Below, piece by piece: positions 23,962 to 31,952 of a stretch of 64,000 nucleotides of DNA. Source of the DNA: Amycolatopsis sp. NBC_00345 (GTDB lineage: Bacteria; Actinomycetota; Actinomycetes; Mycobacteriales; Pseudonocardiaceae); contig NZ_CP107995.1 in the NCBI RefSeq assembly GCF_036116635.1, forward strand, positions 4,092,001 to 4,156,000, given 5' to 3'. The position numbers and the translations under genes were made by a program. Below the pieces are notes generated by a model that searched no databases, was not told the origin of the DNA, and was given only the letters and a program-made list of their open reading frames with translations. Positions within the stretch are counted from its first letter, which is position 1; each line of letters starts with the position of its first letter.

Positions 23962-24007
23962 CTTGTGAGTGTTTATGCCGGTTCTAACCGGCATAAACAC
24001 TCACGAG
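23962..24007. repeat. dispersed palindromic element R2, copy A
   Basis: A 46-bp near-perfect palindrome. Its 19-bp arms start GTGAGTGTTTATGCCGGTT and meet at a 2-base CT centre. The second copy (60064-60109) has the same length and ends. Each copy ends exactly 5 bases after the stop codon of the minus-strand gene on its right, here the aldehyde dehydrogenase, so it may serve as a terminator. Confidence 0.88.
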
Positions 24008-24012
24008 TCATT

Positions 24013-25467
24013 TCAGCGGGCCCCGTCCGTGCGCCGCGGCAGCTGCCACGGGTTGTCCTCGCGCAGCGGCTCGGGCAGCAGCGCGTCGGGGAAGCCCTGC
24101 CAGGCGACCGGGCGCTGGAACCGCTCGATCGCCGCGGTGCCGACCGACGTGGTCGTCGGCGCGGTGGTGGCCGGGTACGAGCCGCCGTGCTGCTGCGCCC
24201 AGCTCACGGTGACGCCGGTGGGCCAGTCGTTCCAGAGCAGCCGTCCGGCCAGCCGGGTCAGCGGCGCCAGCAGCGGGCGGACGTACTCGGCCTCGTCCTC
24301 CTCGCCCTGGATGGTGGCGGTGAGGCCCGGCTCCAGCGTCTCCAGCACCTCGATCAGCTCCGTCTGGTCGCGGTAGGTGACGATCAGCGACGCGGGACCG
24401 AAGTGCTCCTCGCGCACCGCCTCGCCGCCGGCCAGGAACTCCTTCGCGGTGGTGGCGAGCAGGCTCGGGGTGAACTCCTCGCCCTGGTGCGTGCCGTCCA
24501 CGAGCGTCTCGACGCCCGGCGCCGAGCGCAGCTCCGAAAGCTTGTGCGCGAACCCGGACGCGATGCGCTCGTTGAGCATCGGCTGGCGGGCGACCCCGCC
24601 GACGGCCTCGCGCAGGGTGCCCTCCAGGCCGTGGCCCTCCGGCAGGAGCAGCAGGCCCGGCTTGGTGCAGAACTGGCCGGCGCCGAGGCTGAACGAGCCG
24701 CTGTACGCCTTCGCCACCGCCTCGCCACGCGCGGCGACCGCGCCCGGGGTGACCACCACCGGGTTGACGCTGCCCAGCTCGCCGTAGAACGGGATGGGAG
24801 TCGGGCGGGAGACGGCGATGTCGAACAGCGCGCGCCCGCCGGGCACGGAACCGGTGAACGACGCCGCGGCGATCCGCGGGTCCTTCAGTGCCGTGATGCC
24901 CTGCTCGAAGCCGTGGATCACGGCGAAGACGCCCTCCGGCGCACCAGCGGCGGCCAGCGCGGACACGACGATTTCGCCCGTGCGCGTGGACAGCTCCTCG
25001 TGGCCGGGGTGCGCCTTGAGCACCACCGGGCAGCCCGCGGCCAGCGCGGACGCCGTGTCGCCGCCGGCCACGCTGAACGCGAACGGGAAGTTGCTGGCCG
25101 CGAAGACCAGCGCCGGCCCGATCGGCACCAGCACGCGGCGGATGTCCGGGCGCGCGCCCATCGGCCAGTCCGCGTCGGCGTGGTCGACGGTCGCGCCGAG
25201 GAACGCGCCGTCGCGCAGCACCTGGCCGAACAGCCGCAGCTGGAACGTGGTGCGGGCCAGCTCGCCCTTGAGCCGCGGCGCGGCGGGCAGGTGGGTCTCG
25301 GTGTGGGCGAGGGCGATCAGCTCTTCGGCCTCGGCGTCGAGCGCGTCGGCGACGGCGGCCAGCCAGCCGGCCCGCTCGGCCGGGGTGGCGGCCGCGAACG
25401 GCCGGGCGGCGGCAGCGGCCGCGGCGAGGATGTGCTCGAGCTCCGGGGCGGAGGTCTCTCGGCTCAT
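24013..25467 (-). CDS. 2,5-dioxovalerate (alpha-ketoglutarate semialdehyde) dehydrogenase
   Basis: 484 aa aldehyde dehydrogenase of the NADP-dependent KGSADH type: FAASNFPFAFSVAGGDTASA, FTGSVPGGRAL, catalytic Glu230 in YGELGSVNPV and nucleophile Cys267 in GAGQFCTKPG. It oxidises 2-ketoglutarate semialdehyde to 2-ketoglutarate, the last step of oxidative glucarate/galactarate breakdown. The two previous steps are encoded upstream in the same direction (glucarate dehydratase, KDG dehydratase), which makes this assignment firm. Confidence 0.92.
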   Translation of the reverse strand: MSRETSAPELEHILAAAAAAARPFAAATPAERAGWLAAVADALDAEAEELIALAHTETHLPAAPRLKGELARTTFQLRLFGQVLRDGAFLGATVDHADADWPMGARPDIRRVLVPIGPALVFAASNFPFAFSVAGGDTASALAAGCPVVLKAHPGHEELSTRTGEIVVSALAAAGAPEGVFAVIHGFEQGITALKDPRIAAASFTGSVPGGRALFDIAVSRPTPIPFYGELGSVNPVVVTPGAVAARGEAVAKAYSGSFSLGAGQFCTKPGLLLLPEGHGLEGTLREAVGGVARQPMLNERIASGFAHKLSELRSAPGVETLVDGTHQGEEFTPSLLATTAKEFLAGGEAVREEHFGPASLIVTYRDQTELIEVLETLEPGLTATIQGEEDEAEYVRPLLAPLTRLAGRLLWNDWPTGVTVSWAQQHGGSYPATTAPTTTSVGTAAIERFQRPVAWQGFPDALLPEPLREDNPWQLPRRTDGAR

Positions 25468-25516
25468 GATGGAACGGTTCTCCTCGGTGGATCCAGTTCG
25501 GGGCGGATCAGGCGGT

Positions 25517-26677
25517 TCAGGGCACGCGGTGGGCCGCCGCGGTGGCGGCGTGCAGGTCCGGCCGTCGGCCGGGTCCCGCCAGCCCCAGATGGTAGAGGTG
25601 CAGCTCGGTGGCCCCGGCTTTGCCGAGTTCGGTCACGTACGCCTCGATGTCGGGCACCGGGTTCGCCGCGACCGCTGTGATGTAGCTGCCGACCGCGACG
25701 TGCGCGGGCAGCGCGGCGCGGGCAGCGGCCACGGCGTCGACGCTGCCCTGCCCCGGCGCCCAGTTCTGCAGGACGACCGCGGCGGCGTCATCGGCCGCCG
25801 TCGGGGTGAGGCCGGGCAGCGCGCCGGTGACCCACGGGTCGAGCGCGCCGTGCAGCACGATCCGCGTGCCCGGCTCCAGCCCGGCCAGCACCGCGGCGCG
25901 CAACGCGTCGGTGGCCCGCTGGCGCCCGGCGAGCACCACGTCCTTCAGCGGCGCCGGGAGCCGGTCCTCGGTGACGCTCAGGTCGGCCGTGGCCAGCAGC
26001 CGCCGGACCTCGGCGCGCAGCTGCTCGCGCACGGTGGCGGCGTCAAGGCCACCGTCGAGCCCGTCCCAGCCTTCGGTGCAGGCCGCGCAGCAGCAGATCG
26101 ACAGCAGCCGCGCCACGGCGGGCGCCCACACGCCGTCGGTCTTCTCGTGCTGGTGCTGGTGCACGACACCGAGCGGGCCGCAAGCTTCGAGGATCACCGA
26201 CGACAGCTGCAGGCCCGCGACGGCCTCAGCCGTCAGCGTCGCGGCGTACTCGCGGACCGCGGGCTGCGCCGGGCACAGCGCCCACGGGTAGCTCTCGCCG
26301 AAGCAGTTCTGCACGGTGTACTGCGGGAAAGCGGTGCCCAGCTGCGAATTGTGCGTGAGCACGAGCCACGCGGCGGCCGGGACGCCGACGGTGTTCAGCA
26401 GCCGCACGGCGTCGCCGCCGCTGTCTGGCTGCGCGACCCAGTCCGCAGTGGACGGACGGAGTTCGTGACGCTGCCAGGCTTCCTCGCGCACCGGCCGGTA
26501 GATCGCGGCGTGCGGCGCGATCACCGACGTGCGGTCCTCGGACGACGGCGTGGCCGCGCGCGTGCTGTGGTAGGTCAGCGCCACCGCGACCTCGTCCACT
26601 TTGAGGTCGCGCGCCCGCTCGACGAAGCCGGGGTCGCCGAGCACGTCCCAGGAGTAGGCGTATCCGGTCACCTTCAC
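25517..26677 (-). CDS. unknown protein of the uronate operon
   Basis: 386 aa, GTG start 4 bases after the glucarate dehydratase stop. It reads as an alpha/beta (TIM barrel-like) protein: KVTGYAYSWDVLGDPGF, EVAVALTYHSTRAATP, a HQHQH cluster, then the unusual Cys-rich ICCCAACTEGWDG. The His and Cys clusters could bind metal. The end, ELHLYHLGLAGPGRRPDLH, looks like a last barrel strand. It resembles putative glycoside hydrolase-like 'alanine-rich' proteins in sugar operons, but I know no characterised member. Its place between pathway enzymes implies a role in uronate use. Confidence 0.7.
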   Translation of the reverse strand: MKVTGYAYSWDVLGDPGFVERARDLKVDEVAVALTYHSTRAATPSSEDRTSVIAPHAAIYRPVREEAWQRHELRPSTADWVAQPDSGGDAVRLLNTVGVPAAAWLVLTHNSQLGTAFPQYTVQNCFGESYPWALCPAQPAVREYAATLTAEAVAGLQLSSVILEACGPLGVVHQHQHEKTDGVWAPAVARLLSICCCAACTEGWDGLDGGLDAATVREQLRAEVRRLLATADLSVTEDRLPAPLKDVVLAGRQRATDALRAAVLAGLEPGTRIVLHGALDPWVTGALPGLTPTAADDAAAVVLQNWAPGQGSVDAVAAARAALPAHVAVGSYITAVAANPVPDIEAYVTELGKAGATELHLYHLGLAGPGRRPDLHAATAAAHRVP

Positions 26678-26681
26678 GCGG

Positions 26682-27938
26682 TCACCACCTCGCCGTGTTC
26701 GGCTCGAACCCGGGGGTCCACTTGCGCATGTAGGTGACGTCGTCCCGCTTGGTCAGTCCACATCGGACGTAGTTCTCGTGCGCCGCGGCGAGCGCGTCGG
26801 GGTCGATCTCGATGCCCAGCCCCGGTTTGCCCGGCACCGCGACCGCGCCACCGGCGAACTCCAGCGCGCCGGGCGCGATCACGTCGGCGGTCTTCCACGG
26901 CCAGTGCGTGTCGCAGGCGTAGGTCAGGTGCGGCGTCGCGGCGGCGACGTGCACCATCGCGGCGAGGCTGATGCCGAGGTGGCTGTTGGAGTGCATCGAC
27001 AGGCCCACGCCGAAGCTCTCGCAGGTCACCGAAAGCGCCTGCGTGTCCCGCATCCCGCCCCAGAAGTGGTGGTCGGACAGCAGCACGCCGATGGCGCGGG
27101 CGCGGAACGCCGGCTCGATGTCGCCGAAGTTCACCACGCACATGTTGGTGGCCAGCGGCATGCTCGCGCGCTCGGCCACCTTCGCCATGCCCTCGATGCC
27201 CGGCGTCGGGTCTTCGAGGTACTCCAGGACGCCGTCCAGCTCTTCGGCGACGCGGATGCTCGTTTCGACGGTCCACGCGGCGTTCGGGTCGATCCGCAGC
27301 GGGTGGCCGGGGAACGCCTCGGCGAGCGCGCGGATGCCGTCGACCTCTTGCGCCGGCTCGAAAACGCCGCCCTTGAGCTTGATCGAGCGGAAGCCGTACT
27401 CGTCGACCATCCGCTTCGCCTCGCCGACGAGCGCGTCCGGCGTGACGACCTCGCCCCAGCTGTCCTCCTCCGCGCCGATGTGGGCGCCGTACTTGTAGAA
27501 CAGGTACGCGGAGAAGTCGACGGCGTCGCGCGCCTTGCCACCGAGCAGGTCGACGACCGGGCGGCCGAGGTAGTGGCCCTGCGCGTCGAGGCAGGCGACC
27601 TCGAACAGCGCGTACACGCTGGCGATCGTCTTGCGGATGGAGAACCCGCCGATCAGGCCGTGCTCGTCGGTCAGCACGGTGCCCGCGAGCACCCGCGTGA
27701 TGATCCGCTTGAGCCCCGGCAGGTCGAACACGTCGTGCCCGGCCAGCTCCGGCAGCACCTTGCGCACCTCGCCGAGGAACGCCGAGTCGCCGTAGGACTC
27801 GCCGAGGCCCACGACGCCGTCTTCACACTGGATCTGCACCACGCTGCGCAACGCGAACGGCTCGTGCACGCCCATCACGTTCAGCAGCGGCGGGTCGGCG
27901 AAGGCGACCGGGGTGAGTACTACGTCCAGGATCTTCAT
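26682..27938 (-). CDS. gudD: glucarate dehydratase (enolase superfamily)
   Basis: 418 aa from ATG 27938. Enolase-superfamily active site: KLKG at 187-190 (the KxK base), metal ligands around Asp217 (RIDPNAAW) and Glu242 (YLEDP), and the later NMCVVNFGD and SDHHFWGG segments typical of glucarate dehydratase. It dehydrates D-glucarate to 5-keto-4-deoxyglucarate. The start overlaps the stop of the KDG dehydratase gene (TGATG), so the two are coupled. Galactarate-type activity cannot be excluded. Confidence 0.92.
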   Translation of the reverse strand: MKILDVVLTPVAFADPPLLNVMGVHEPFALRSVVQIQCEDGVVGLGESYGDSAFLGEVRKVLPELAGHDVFDLPGLKRIITRVLAGTVLTDEHGLIGGFSIRKTIASVYALFEVACLDAQGHYLGRPVVDLLGGKARDAVDFSAYLFYKYGAHIGAEEDSWGEVVTPDALVGEAKRMVDEYGFRSIKLKGGVFEPAQEVDGIRALAEAFPGHPLRIDPNAAWTVETSIRVAEELDGVLEYLEDPTPGIEGMAKVAERASMPLATNMCVVNFGDIEPAFRARAIGVLLSDHHFWGGMRDTQALSVTCESFGVGLSMHSNSHLGISLAAMVHVAAATPHLTYACDTHWPWKTADVIAPGALEFAGGAVAVPGKPGLGIEIDPDALAAAHENYVRCGLTKRDDVTYMRKWTPGFEPNTARW

Positions 27939-28879
27939 CAGCGGCCCTCGATCCCCTTCAGCACCGCGAAACCGCCCTCGACGACCTTGCCGAGCCGGTC
28001 GATCTGCTCGGCGGTCGGCTCGATCAGCGGCGGCCGGATCGTGCCGACCTTGTCGCCGCGCAGCCGCGCGGCCGCCTTCACCAGTGAGACGGCGAAGCCC
28101 GGCGTCTCGTCGCGCAGCGCCACCAGCGGCAGGTAGAAGCCGGCGAGCAGGCTGTCCATCACGGCGGTGTCGCCCTCGGCGAGCGCGCGGTGGAAGCGGT
28201 GGGCGATCTCGGGCGCGAAGCAGTGCACAGCCGAGGAGTAGCGGGCGACGCCGATGGCCGCGTACGCCTTCGCCGACACCTCGGCGGTGGGCAGGCCGTT
28301 GAAGAACAGGAACCCGTCGGAACGCTCGGTGCCCAGCGACCGGATGGTGGTCACGATGCGGGTCATCACCTCGACGTCGCCGTAGCCGTCCTTGAGGCCG
28401 ACCACCGACGGGATGTCGAGCAGCTTCGCGGCCGTCGGCGCGGTGAACACGCCGGTGCCGCGGTGGTACACGATTACCGGCACGCTCGTGTCGCCGACGG
28501 CGTAGCGGACGTAGTCGATGAGCCCGGCCTGCGGGCCGGTGACCAGGTACGGCGGGAGCAGCAGCACGCCGTCGGCGCCGCCGGCCTGCGCGGCCGCGAC
28601 ACCCGCGCGCGCGGCCGCGGCACCGCCGCCGGCGCCGACCCACACGGGCACGCGCCCGGCGGCCACCTCACGCGCTTTCGCCAGCACGGCCGCGACCTCG
28701 CCGGGCGAGAGCGAGCTGAACTCGCCGGTCCCGCAGGCGACGAACAGCGCACCCGCGCCGGCGGCCACGTGGCTCTCCACGTTCTCCGCGAACCCGTCGA
28801 GGTTCACCTCGAGGTCGTCGGTGAACGGGGTCAGCGGGAACGCCAGCAGGCCGTCCAGCTCGATCTCGGTCTGTGCCAT
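27938..28879 (-). CDS. kdgD: 5-dehydro-4-deoxyglucarate dehydratase
   Basis: 313 aa from ATG 28879; the longer frame upstream crosses the divergent regulatory region. Member of the DapA/NAL aldolase family: Schiff-base Lys163 in VVGLKDGYGD, Tyr138 in VIVYHRG, and a GTGEF substrate loop at 50-54. It converts 5-dehydro-4-deoxyglucarate to 2-ketoglutarate semialdehyde with loss of CO2 and water. First gene of the operon kdgD-gudD-unknown-KGSADH and divergent from the IclR regulator. Confidence 0.92.
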   Translation of the reverse strand: MAQTEIELDGLLAFPLTPFTDDLEVNLDGFAENVESHVAAGAGALFVACGTGEFSSLSPGEVAAVLAKAREVAAGRVPVWVGAGGGAAAARAGVAAAQAGGADGVLLLPPYLVTGPQAGLIDYVRYAVGDTSVPVIVYHRGTGVFTAPTAAKLLDIPSVVGLKDGYGDVEVMTRIVTTIRSLGTERSDGFLFFNGLPTAEVSAKAYAAIGVARYSSAVHCFAPEIAHRFHRALAEGDTAVMDSLLAGFYLPLVALRDETPGFAVSLVKAAARLRGDKVGTIRPPLIEPTAEQIDRLGKVVEGGFAVLKGIEGR

Positions 28880-28991
28880 CAGTTTCTGCTCTTTCCGTCC
28901 TCGTCGGGTGGGGCCGGGGCGGCGTGCCCGGCCCACGGGTTCGACGATCCCACCAGTGTCCCGCACACGCCCGGGACACCTCCGGTGTTCA

Positions 28992-29040
28992 CATTCTTGA
29001 ATGGAGTCTGTTATGGTGACTATGTTCATCCATAAGAATG
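28992..29040. promoter_or_regulatory. probable IclR operator region
   Basis: CATTCTTGAATGGA (28992-29005) recurs in reverse as TCCATAAGAATG (29029-29040), and an inner pair TTATGG (29011-29016) / CCATAA (29030-29035) overlaps it. This AT-rich block lies in the gap between kdgD and the IclR gene, the only place where both could be controlled. Exact protein contacts are inferred. Confidence 0.6.
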
Positions 29041-29099
29041 CTGTTCGGGACGCTAATATGGCCGGAGTCACAAGTCAACGGCCGGTGGGAGGACGCACC

Positions 29100-29915
29100 A
29101 TGCCGCAGAAGCTCGACACCGCGGTCGCGGCGAGCGGCACCACGCCCGGCGCGGAGCCCGCGGGCGTGAAGTCCGCGCGGCGCGCGATCGACCTGATCGA
29201 GACCTTCGCCGCGAACGACGTCTGGCTGTCGCTGTCGGACCTGCACGCGCGCACCGGTTTCCCGCGCTCCAGCCTGCACGGCCTGCTGCGCACGCTGCTG
29301 GAGGCGGGCTGGCTGGAGGCGGACGCGAACACCGCGCGCTACCGCCTCGGCGTGCGCGCGCTGATCTGCGGCACCGCGTACCTCGACCGCGACGCGATCG
29401 TCCCGTTCGCCACCGAGGCGCTGGAGCGCATCCGGGAGAAGACCGGGTTCACGGCGCACTTCGCGCGCCGCAACGCCACCGAGGTCGTCTACCTGGAGAC
29501 GCGCGAGTCGCAGCACTCGACGCACCTCGTCTCGCGCGTCGGCCGCACGCTGCCCACCCACGCCACGGCGCTGGGCAAGGCGCTGCTGGCCGAGCTGACG
29601 CACGACGAGATCGAGAGCCTGATGCCGGCGGAGCTGCCGCCGCTCACCCCGAACACGATCACCGACATGGAAGCGCTGCACGCCGACCTCGCGCGCACCC
29701 GCGAGCGCGGGTACGCGGCCGAGAGAGAAGAAGGCACCCTCGGCGTCCGCTGTGTCGCCGCGGTGATCCCGTACCGCATCCCCGGCACCGACGCGATGAG
29801 CTGCTCGATGCCGATCGGCCAGGTCGACGACGCGGACGTCCAGCGCGTCGGCGAGCTGCTGGCCGAGACCACCGCCGAGCTCGGGCAGCAGCTGCGCCGG
29901 GCCGGCATCCGCTGA
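29100..29915 (+). CDS. IclR family transcriptional regulator
   Basis: 271 aa from ATG 29100, with GGGAGGA at a good distance. The winged HTH (about 20-85) includes LSLSDLHARTGFPRSSLHGLLRTLLEAGWLE, followed by the IclR effector domain with GRTLPTHATALGKALLAEL and a conserved Cys region GVRCVAAVIPY and MSCSMPIG. KdgR-like members respond to keto-deoxy sugar acids. It is divergent from kdgD and upstream of uronate dehydrogenase, so it is the likely controller of this uronate regulon. Confidence 0.92.
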   Translation: MPQKLDTAVAASGTTPGAEPAGVKSARRAIDLIETFAANDVWLSLSDLHARTGFPRSSLHGLLRTLLEAGWLEADANTARYRLGVRALICGTAYLDRDAIVPFATEALERIREKTGFTAHFARRNATEVVYLETRESQHSTHLVSRVGRTLPTHATALGKALLAELTHDEIESLMPAELPPLTPNTITDMEALHADLARTRERGYAAEREEGTLGVRCVAAVIPYRIPGTDAMSCSMPIGQVDDADVQRVGELLAETTAELGQQLRRAGIR

Positions 29916-29939
29916 CCGCCGCCACCCGTCCCCGGGCGC

Positions 29940-29961
29940 GGCGCCGGTCCTGACCGGCGCC
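29940..29961 (+). terminator. possible hairpin after the IclR gene
   Basis: GGCGCCGGTC and GACCGGCGCC form a perfect 10-bp inverted repeat with a 2-base centre, 25 bases after the stop. There is no clear T-run; it may weaken read-through into the uronate dehydrogenase gene. Confidence 0.35.
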
Positions 29962-30004
29962 GGGCGCGAGGGCGTTTCCCGTTCCCCGTTTCGAGAGGAC
30001 CCCC

Positions 30005-30829
30005 ATGGCAGACCAGCGCGTGCTGATCACCGGATCGGCAGGCATCGTCGGCACCCTGATGCGGCCGCGGCTGCGCCGTCCCGGCCGGGTGCTGCGGCTG
30101 CTCGACCTCGCCGCGCAGCCCGCCGCCGAGGACGGCGAGGCCGTCGAGATCGTGACCGGCTCGGTCACCGACCCGGCCGTGATGGCCGGGGCCTGCGCGG
30201 GGGCCGACGCCCTGATCCACCTCGGCGGGCACAGCCGCGAGAACTCGTGGGAAGCCACGCTGGACGTCAACATCAACGGCACCCACACCGTGCTGGAAGC
30301 CGCGCGCCAGGCCGGCGTCAAGCGTGTGGTCCTGGCGTCGAGCAACCACGCGGTGGGCTTCCGCCGCAACGCCGACGCGGGCGAGGGCGGCCTGCCCGCC
30401 GACTCCAGCCCGCGCCCGGACACCTACTACGGCGTGAGCAAGGCGGCCATCGAGTCGCTCGGCAGCCTGTACCACTCCCGGTTCGGCCTGGACGTGATCG
30501 TGGTCCGCATCGGCTCGTGTTTCGAGACGCCGCTGCAGCTCGGCCCGCGCGGGCTGACCACGTGGCTCTCGCCGGACGACGGCGCGCGGCTGTTCGAGGC
30601 CTGCCTGAGCGCTCCCTCGCCGGGCTACCGGCTGATCTGGGGCGTCTCGGACAACACACGGCGGATCTACTCGCTCGCCGAGGCCGAGGCGCTGGGTTAC
30701 AAGTCCCTCGACAACGCCGAGGCCTACGCCGAACAGCTCGCGGGCAAGCCCGGCCCGACCGGCGCGGCCGCCGAGTTCGTCGGCGGCCCGTTCTGCACCG
30801 CGCCGCTGGGCGAGTTCAACCCGATCTGA
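30005..30829 (+). CDS. udh: uronate dehydrogenase (NAD-dependent SDR)
   Basis: 274 aa. It has the Rossmann start VLITGSAGIVG, the uronate dehydrogenase signatures LGGHSRENSWE and ASSNHAVGF, and the catalytic Tyr142-x3-Lys146 (YYGVSK). It oxidises D-glucuronate or D-galacturonate to the aldarolactone, which hydrolyses to glucarate or galactarate, the substrate of the gudD product across the IclR gene. GAGAGGA precedes the start. Together with the PL8 lyase this completes a route from polymer to 2-ketoglutarate. Confidence 0.9.
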   Translation: MADQRVLITGSAGIVGTLMRPRLRRPGRVLRLLDLAAQPAAEDGEAVEIVTGSVTDPAVMAGACAGADALIHLGGHSRENSWEATLDVNINGTHTVLEAARQAGVKRVVLASSNHAVGFRRNADAGEGGLPADSSPRPDTYYGVSKAAIESLGSLYHSRFGLDVIVVRIGSCFETPLQLGPRGLTTWLSPDDGARLFEACLSAPSPGYRLIWGVSDNTRRIYSLAEAEALGYKSLDNAEAYAEQLAGKPGPTGAAAEFVGGPFCTAPLGEFNPI

Positions 30830-30843
30830 CCCCGAAGTGACTT

Positions 30844-30896
30844 GCCCTGAAGGCCACCATGAGGGACCTATATGCCCTCAAGGTGGCCTTCAGGGC
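30844..30896. repeat. dispersed palindromic element R1, copy 2
   Basis: Same 53-bp design as at 2963: 22-bp arms (30844-30865, 30875-30896) with one mismatch and a 9-base loop. It begins 14 bases after the udh stop codon, so it could act as a terminator before the AraC gene. Confidence 0.85.
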
Positions 30897-30933
30897 AGGT
30901 AGCGACAGGACCCGCAGCCGGGCCCGGGCCGCC

Positions 30934-30939
30934 TACACT
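30934..30939 (+). promoter_or_regulatory. candidate -10 box of the AraC gene
   Basis: TACACT, 34 bases before the GTG start and upstream of its GGGAGG ribosome site. No good -35 is visible at the expected distance. Confidence 0.3.
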
Positions 30940-30972
30940 GGTCCGCACACCTCGAGGACGAGGGAGGACAGC

Positions 30973-31857
30973 GTGGGCGAGCTCGGGCCGGCCGACACCA
31001 ACGGCATCCTCGACCTGCCCTGGATGCGCCCCGAGCGCACGAGCGCGGGACTGGGCTGGGAGCACGTCTACCTCTCCAAGCAGCACGAGCACCCGTACCG
31101 CGGCGAGTTCGGCGCCGCCCGCACGCACCAGCTGATCCTGCACCTCGCCGGTCCCGTCACCGTCCGCCGCCGGGCCGGCACGCCGGCCGAGCTGAGCCGC
31201 CGGATGCAGGCGCGTGAGCTGTTCCTGCAGCCCTCGGGCACCGACCTGTCCGTGGAGCTGGGCGGTGAGCTGGACACGCTGCACGTGTACGTCGCCGACA
31301 CCGCCGTGCAGGAGGCCGCGGGCGCCGACGCGCCGATCCGGCTTTCGGAGGAGCTGGGCAGCGTCGACCCGCTGCTGGAGCAGCTCGTGCTCTCCCTCGA
31401 CGGCGTGGTCCGCGAATGGGAGCCCACTGCCCGGACCTACGCCGACCAGCTGTGCGCGCTCGTCGCCGCCCAGCTCGCCCGCCGTCACCGCGCCGGAAGC
31501 GAACGTCCGCCCGCTGAACCGCCCGCACCCGCCGCGTTGTCGGACCACCAGTTCGCCCGGGTGCGGGAGCTGATGGCCGAACGGCTCGGCGAGCCGCTCG
31601 GGCTGGCCGACCTCGCGGACGCCACCGGGCTCAGCGTCAGCCGGTTCGCGCGCCGGTTCAAGGCCCGCACCGGCCTGCCGCCGCACCGGTACCTGCTGCG
31701 CCTGCGCGTGGAACAGGCCGGGCTGCTGCTGCGCACCGGCACCGAGCCGATCGCGGACATCGCCGCCCGCTGCGGTTTCTCGCACCAGGAACACCTCACG
31801 CGCGTGCTGCGCAGCCACCTCGGCACCACTCCCGCCGCCCTGCGCCGCGAAAGCTGA
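30973..31857 (+). CDS. AraC family transcriptional regulator
   Basis: 294 aa from GTG 30973, with GGGAGGA just upstream; a longer frame would translate repeat R1 and was rejected. The N-terminal cupin-like sensor domain is followed by two HTH units in the last 100 residues: GLADLADATGLSVSRFARRFKARTG and then DIAARCGFSHQEHLTRVLRSHLGTTPAALRR. It lies directly before the hydroxyquinol pathway genes in the same direction and is their probable activator, perhaps answering to resorcinol or hydroxyquinol (inference). Confidence 0.9.
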   Translation: MGELGPADTNGILDLPWMRPERTSAGLGWEHVYLSKQHEHPYRGEFGAARTHQLILHLAGPVTVRRRAGTPAELSRRMQARELFLQPSGTDLSVELGGELDTLHVYVADTAVQEAAGADAPIRLSEELGSVDPLLEQLVLSLDGVVREWEPTARTYADQLCALVAAQLARRHRAGSERPPAEPPAPAALSDHQFARVRELMAERLGEPLGLADLADATGLSVSRFARRFKARTGLPPHRYLLRLRVEQAGLLLRTGTEPIADIAARCGFSHQEHLTRVLRSHLGTTPAALRRES

Positions 31858-31952
31858 GCCGCGCGTTTCGTGCAGCCCGCACGGCCGGATCGTGCAGGAA
31901 ACCACCGCGCGGCGCGCCGATACTCGACACACCCCGCGTGGAAGGACCATCG

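Noticed and set aside
21763..25680. 1305-codon plus-strand frame
   Set aside because: Antisense to the PL8 lyase and aldehyde dehydrogenase genes, both with intact active sites; composition is typical of a shadow frame.
30859..30972. Earlier start for the AraC gene
   Set aside because: It would translate repeat R1 and the promoter region; a GGGAGG site fits GTG 30973 instead.
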